A stretch of DNA of 9,183 nt, taken from NCBI GenBank assembly GCA_015487335.1, contig WFPZ01000236.1, positions 1-9,183 of the forward strand, in the 5' to 3' direction. This DNA comes from Paracoccaceae bacterium. Its GTDB lineage: Bacteria; Pseudomonadota; Alphaproteobacteria; Rhodobacterales; Rhodobacteraceae. Of the stretch, positions 6,820 through 9,183 are shown piece after piece (the stretch's first letter is position 1; every line of letters starts with the position of its first letter). The notes under the pieces were generated by a model that saw only the letters and a program-made list of their open reading frames with translations, made no database searches and was not told the origin of the DNA. The position numbers were made by a program, and so were the translations under genes.

Positions 6820-7704
6820 TCAGCGTTGCAGCACCCGGCGCAGGATGGCCCAGGCCAGAAGCATGACGGCTGCATCCATTGCCAGCAGTCCCGGCAGGAG
6901 GGCGCCGTCGCCCGCGCCATAGGGGGTGCGCCACAGCGACAGGCCGGTGATCGTGCCGTCCAGGGACAGGACGAGAATCGCCATCACGTTATTGGCGAAG
7001 TGAAAGCCCCAGGCCGCTCCGATGCTGCCGGTGACGCGGGTCAGGTCGGCGGCGAGAAGGGCGAACAGGAAGGTCGCGCCCACCACCAGCCAGGTGTTGG
7101 GGCCGTTGGTGGCCGGGTCGTAATGGGCCAGCCCGAAGACGAGGCCGGGCAGCCCCATCCACACCAGCGGAGAGCGAAAGCGGGCCGCCAGCTGCTGAAG
7201 CAGGTAGCCGCGGAACACCAGCTCTTCCGCCCCGGTCTGCAGCGCCAGCCCGGCAAGGCCCGGAAGCAGCAGCGCAAGCCAGGCGCCGAGCCGCAGGTTC
7301 GGCACCGCGTCAAAGGCCAGCGACCAGCCCGTCAGCGCCACGGCGTTGACGGCTGCCACCACCGCCGCCGCAACAAGGAAATCGCGTTGCACCTGCACCG
7401 GCGGGCCGAACAGCGTCATGGCGCGGCGCCGGTGTACCAGCCGCACCGCGACCACCGGCCCCAGGGCCATGCCGGCAAAGCCGCTCAGCAGCAGGAACAC
7501 CCCGCGGGGCGTGTCGGCCCGGCTCATCTCGATGGCGATGTGGCGGGCCCCCTCGGCCCCCATCAGCAGCCACAGCAGGCCGAAGACGGCGGCAAGGCCG
7601 GCCATCGAGAGCGCCGCCACCACAACCGCCCCGAGGATCAGGCGCCAGATCTGCGCCCTCTGCCGGGCGGGGGCCACGTAGCGTTCAAGGCGAGGGGTCA
7701 TCAT
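6820..7704 (-). CDS. CPBP family intramembrane metalloprotease (CAAX protease/bacteriocin-processing family)
   Basis: Encodes 294 aa with about eight hydrophobic segments, among them 20-49, 66-90, 108-130, 139-158, 179-195, 203-220, 236-248 and 268-290. All three motifs of the CPBP (ABI, Rce1-like) family are present and intact: EELVFR (160-165, the EExxxR glutamates E160/E161), FGLAH (190-194, H194) and HFANN (235-239, H235 and N239). These residues are the metal-binding and catalytic set, so an active glutamate-type intramembrane protease is expected, but its substrate cannot be told from sequence. Start: ATG at 7704 is preceded by GGAGGG (7715-7710) at five bases; an adjacent ATG at 7701 is nearly as good. 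The open frame runs ten codons further upstream, but these would overlap the ribosome-binding site. It lies 60 bases upstream of accD on the same strand and is divergent from ilvD. Confidence 0.9.
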   Translation of the reverse strand: MMTPRLERYVAPARQRAQIWRLILGAVVVAALSMAGLAAVFGLLWLLMGAEGARHIAIEMSRADTPRGVFLLLSGFAGMALGPVVAVRLVHRRRAMTLFGPPVQVQRDFLVAAAVVAAVNAVALTGWSLAFDAVPNLRLGAWLALLLPGLAGLALQTGAEELVFRGYLLQQLAARFRSPLVWMGLPGLVFGLAHYDPATNGPNTWLVVGATFLFALLAADLTRVTGSIGAAWGFHFANNVMAILVLSLDGTITGLSLWRTPYGAGDGALLPGLLAMDAAVMLLAWAILRRVLQR

Positions 7705-7732
7705 GGGGGCCCTCCGGTGTTGCCTGCAGCGC

Positions 7733-7761
7733 ATTCTAAACGCCCCTCCGGCCCTTGTGAA
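7733..7761 (-). promoter_or_regulatory. Sigma-70-like promoter for the CPBP protease gene
   Basis: On the minus strand, TTCACA (7761-7756) and TAGAAT (7738-7733) are separated by exactly 17 bases, each matching five of six consensus positions. The expected transcription start near 7726 leaves a leader of about 20 bases containing the GGAGGG ribosome-binding site. This is the best promoter-like sequence in the window, and may also drive accD-folC. Confidence 0.5.
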
Positions 7762-7783
7762 TCGCTTGTCCCCACACTATTCC
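7755..7783 (+). promoter_or_regulatory. Possible promoter for ilvD, overlapping the divergent promoter
   Basis: TTGTGA (7755-7760), a 17-base spacer and TATTCC (7778-7783) would start transcription near 7790, about 25 bases before the ilvD ATG. The -10 matches only three positions. The -35 covers almost the same bases as the minus-strand -35. The short leader leaves no room for an attenuator of the kind used by some ilv operons. Confidence 0.25.
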
Positions 7784-7800
7784 GGGACCCAGGCCAGACG

Positions 7801-7808
7801 AGGGAGGG
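7801..7808 (+). promoter_or_regulatory. Ribosome binding site of ilvD
   Basis: The purine-rich AGGGAGGG, continued by AGAG, sits about seven bases ahead of ATG 7815 and supports that start. Confidence 0.7.
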
Positions 7809-7814
7809 AGAGCC

Positions 7815-9183
7815 ATGCGCAACACCAGATTCGACAAGAGCAAGCTGCCGAGCCGCCACGTGACGGAAGGCCCCGAGCGCGCGCCGCATCGCTCCTACCT
7901 CTATGCGATGGGCCTGGGCGAGGAAGAGATCTCCCAGCCCTTCGTCGGCGTGGCCACATGCTGGAACGAGGCTGCGCCGTGCAACATCGCGCTGAACCGC
8001 CAGGCCCAGGCCGTGAAGCTGGGCGTCAAGAGCGGCGGCGGCACCCCGCGCGAGTTCACCACCATCACCGTTACCGACGGTATCGCCATGGGGCACGAGG
8101 GGATGCGCTCTTCGCTGGCCTCGCGCGAGGTGATCGCCGATTCGGTCGAGCTGACGATGCGCGGCCACTGCTATGACGCCATCGTCGGGCTGGCCGGCTG
8201 CGACAAGTCCCTGCCGGGGATGATGATGGCCATGGTGCGCCTCAACGTGCCTTCGGTGTTCATCTACGGAGGCTCGATCCTGCCGGGGCGGCTCGATGGG
8301 AAGGACGTCACCGTGCAGGACGTTTTCGAGGGCGTGGGCCAGCATCAGGCGGGCAACATGAGCGAGGCCGAGCTGGCAGTGCTGGAGCGCATCGCCTGCC
8401 CCTCGGCCGGGGCCTGCGGCGGCCAGTTCACCGCCAATACCATGGCCTGCGTCTCCGAGGCCCTCGGCCTGGCGCTGCCCAACTCCTCCGGCGCGCCGGC
8501 CCCCTACGAAAGCCGCGACCATTACGCCGAGGCTTCGGGCGAGGCGGTGATGAAGCTGATCGAGAAGAACATCCGCGCGCGCGATATCGTCACCCGCAAG
8601 TCTCTGGAAAACGCGGCCCGCGTGGTGGCCTGCACCGGCGGTTCCACCAATGCCGGGCTGCACCTGCCGGCGATTGCCCACGAGGCCGGGATCGACTTCG
8701 ACCTGGACGACGTGTGCGAGATCTTCCGCGATACGCCCTATTTCGTCGATCTCAAGCCCGGCGGGCAGTATGTGGCGAAGGATCTCTACGAGGCCGGCGG
8801 CGTGCCGGTGGTGATGAAGGAGCTGCGCAAGGCAGGGCTGATCCACGAGGACTGTCTTACGGTTACGGGCCGCACCATCGGCGAGGAGATCGACATGGTC
8901 TCGCGCGAGGCCGACGGGCGCGTTATCCACCCGGTGGAGAACCCGATTTCGCCCACCGGGGGGGTGGTCGGCCTGAAGGGCAACCTCGCGCCCGAAGGGG
9001 CAATCGTGAAGGTGGCGGGCATGGAGGAAGACCAGCAGGTGTTCACCGGCCCGGCGCGGGTGTTCGAATGCGAGGAAGACGCCTTCGCCGCCGTGCAGGC
9101 GCGCGACTACAAGGAAGGCGAGGTGCTGGTGATCCGCAACGAGGGCCCGGCCGGCGGCCCCGGCATGCGCGAGATGCTGGCCA
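7815..9183 (+). CDS. ilvD: Dihydroxy-acid dehydratase IlvD, 3' end missing
   Basis: The first 456 residues are visible and the frame is open to the window edge. IlvD/Edd proteins are usually 555-620 aa, so about 100-150 residues are missing. The enzyme dehydrates 2,3-dihydroxy-isovalerate and 2,3-dihydroxy-3-methylvalerate to the keto acids that precede valine, leucine and isoleucine. Three cysteines at near-equal spacing fit the iron-sulfur ligands: C56 (in AAPCN), C129 (in GLAGCDKSLPGMM) and C201 (in PSAGACGGQFTANTM). D88 (TVTDGIAMGHEGM), D130 and K131 fit the magnesium site and the carbamylated lysine. ACTGGSTNAGLHLPAIAHEAG (272-292), VGLKGNLAPEG (385-395) and RNEGPAGGPGMREML (441-455) are also typical. 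The family includes sugar-acid dehydratases, but these motifs and the full N-terminus favour IlvD proper. ATG 7815 is supported by its ribosome-binding site. Cytoplasmic. Confidence 0.95.
   Translation, partial: MRNTRFDKSKLPSRHVTEGPERAPHRSYLYAMGLGEEEISQPFVGVATCWNEAAPCNIALNRQAQAVKLGVKSGGGTPREFTTITVTDGIAMGHEGMRSSLASREVIADSVELTMRGHCYDAIVGLAGCDKSLPGMMMAMVRLNVPSVFIYGGSILPGRLDGKDVTVQDVFEGVGQHQAGNMSEAELAVLERIACPSAGACGGQFTANTMACVSEALGLALPNSSGAPAPYESRDHYAEASGEAVMKLIEKNIRARDIVTRKSLENAARVVACTGGSTNAGLHLPAIAHEAGIDFDLDDVCEIFRDTPYFVDLKPGGQYVAKDLYEAGGVPVVMKELRKAGLIHEDCLTVTGRTIGEEIDMVSREADGRVIHPVENPISPTGGVVGLKGNLAPEGAIVKVAGMEEDQQVFTGPARVFECEEDAFAAVQARDYKEGEVLVIRNEGPAGGPGMREMLA

Noticed and set aside
5968..7863. 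A 631-codon open frame on the plus strand, opposite accD and the CPBP protease gene
   Set aside because: It lies antisense to two genes with intact family motifs, its product is rich in Gly, His, Gln and Arg with no recognizable domain, and long antisense open frames are expected where third positions are strongly G/C.
7701..8930. A 409-codon open frame on the minus strand, opposite ilvD
   Set aside because: It runs antisense through ilvD, whose iron-sulfur and magnesium motifs are intact, and crosses the intergenic region; the product is a low-complexity His/Gly/Ala-rich string.
1..9183. Possible mobile, phage, defence or CRISPR content
   Set aside because: No transposase, integrase, long terminal repeat, spaced direct-repeat array, tRNA-adjacent attachment site or composition shift is visible; every gene belongs to an ordinary chromosomal family.

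Overview
The window is high-GC DNA from an alphaproteobacterium, most likely a member of the Rhodobacterales (Rhodobacteraceae). The evidence is a ferritin-like/VIT1 fusion of the MbfA type, accD overlapping folC, ZapE and IlvD proteins of alphaproteobacterial character, strong third-position G/C preference, and several GTG or TTG starts. The lineage is inferred from protein character, not from a search.

Layout from left to right. Plus strand, 1-2267: the 3' end of a membrane-bound ferritin/iron exporter (mbfA), a UPF0178/YaiI protein, and an ornithine cyclodeaminase/mu-crystallin family protein that overlaps yaiI by an ATGA. These three could share one transcript. Plus strand, 2361-3323: a ten-helix TDT/SLAC1 (TehA-like) channel or transporter with a strong Shine-Dalgarno and a TTG start. 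Plus strand, 3386-4462: the AFG1-type ATPase ZapE. Minus strand, 7704 down to 4559: a CPBP-family intramembrane metalloprotease, accD (acetyl-CoA carboxylase carboxyltransferase beta) and folC (dihydrofolate/folylpolyglutamate synthase). accD and folC overlap by four bases. Plus strand, 7815 to the window end: ilvD (dihydroxy-acid dehydratase), cut off by the edge.

Two intergenic regions carry readable structure. The convergent zapE/folC gap holds three successive hairpins, the last resembling a short bidirectional terminator. The divergent CPBP/ilvD gap holds a good sigma-70-like promoter reading toward the protease, and a weaker candidate reading toward ilvD whose -35 region overlaps it.

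Most of the content is housekeeping metabolism: fatty acid, folate and branched-chain amino acid synthesis, and cell division. Iron handling and membrane proteins make up the rest. I saw no mobile element, CRISPR array, toxin-antitoxin pair, phage gene or defence island, no tRNA or rRNA, and no convincing undescribed multi-gene system. The points worth a second look are modest: an OCD-family enzyme with a changed catalytic motif coupled to yaiI, the overlapping divergent promoters, the hairpin cluster, the repeat-bearing AccD tail, and a protease gene beside accD-folC.
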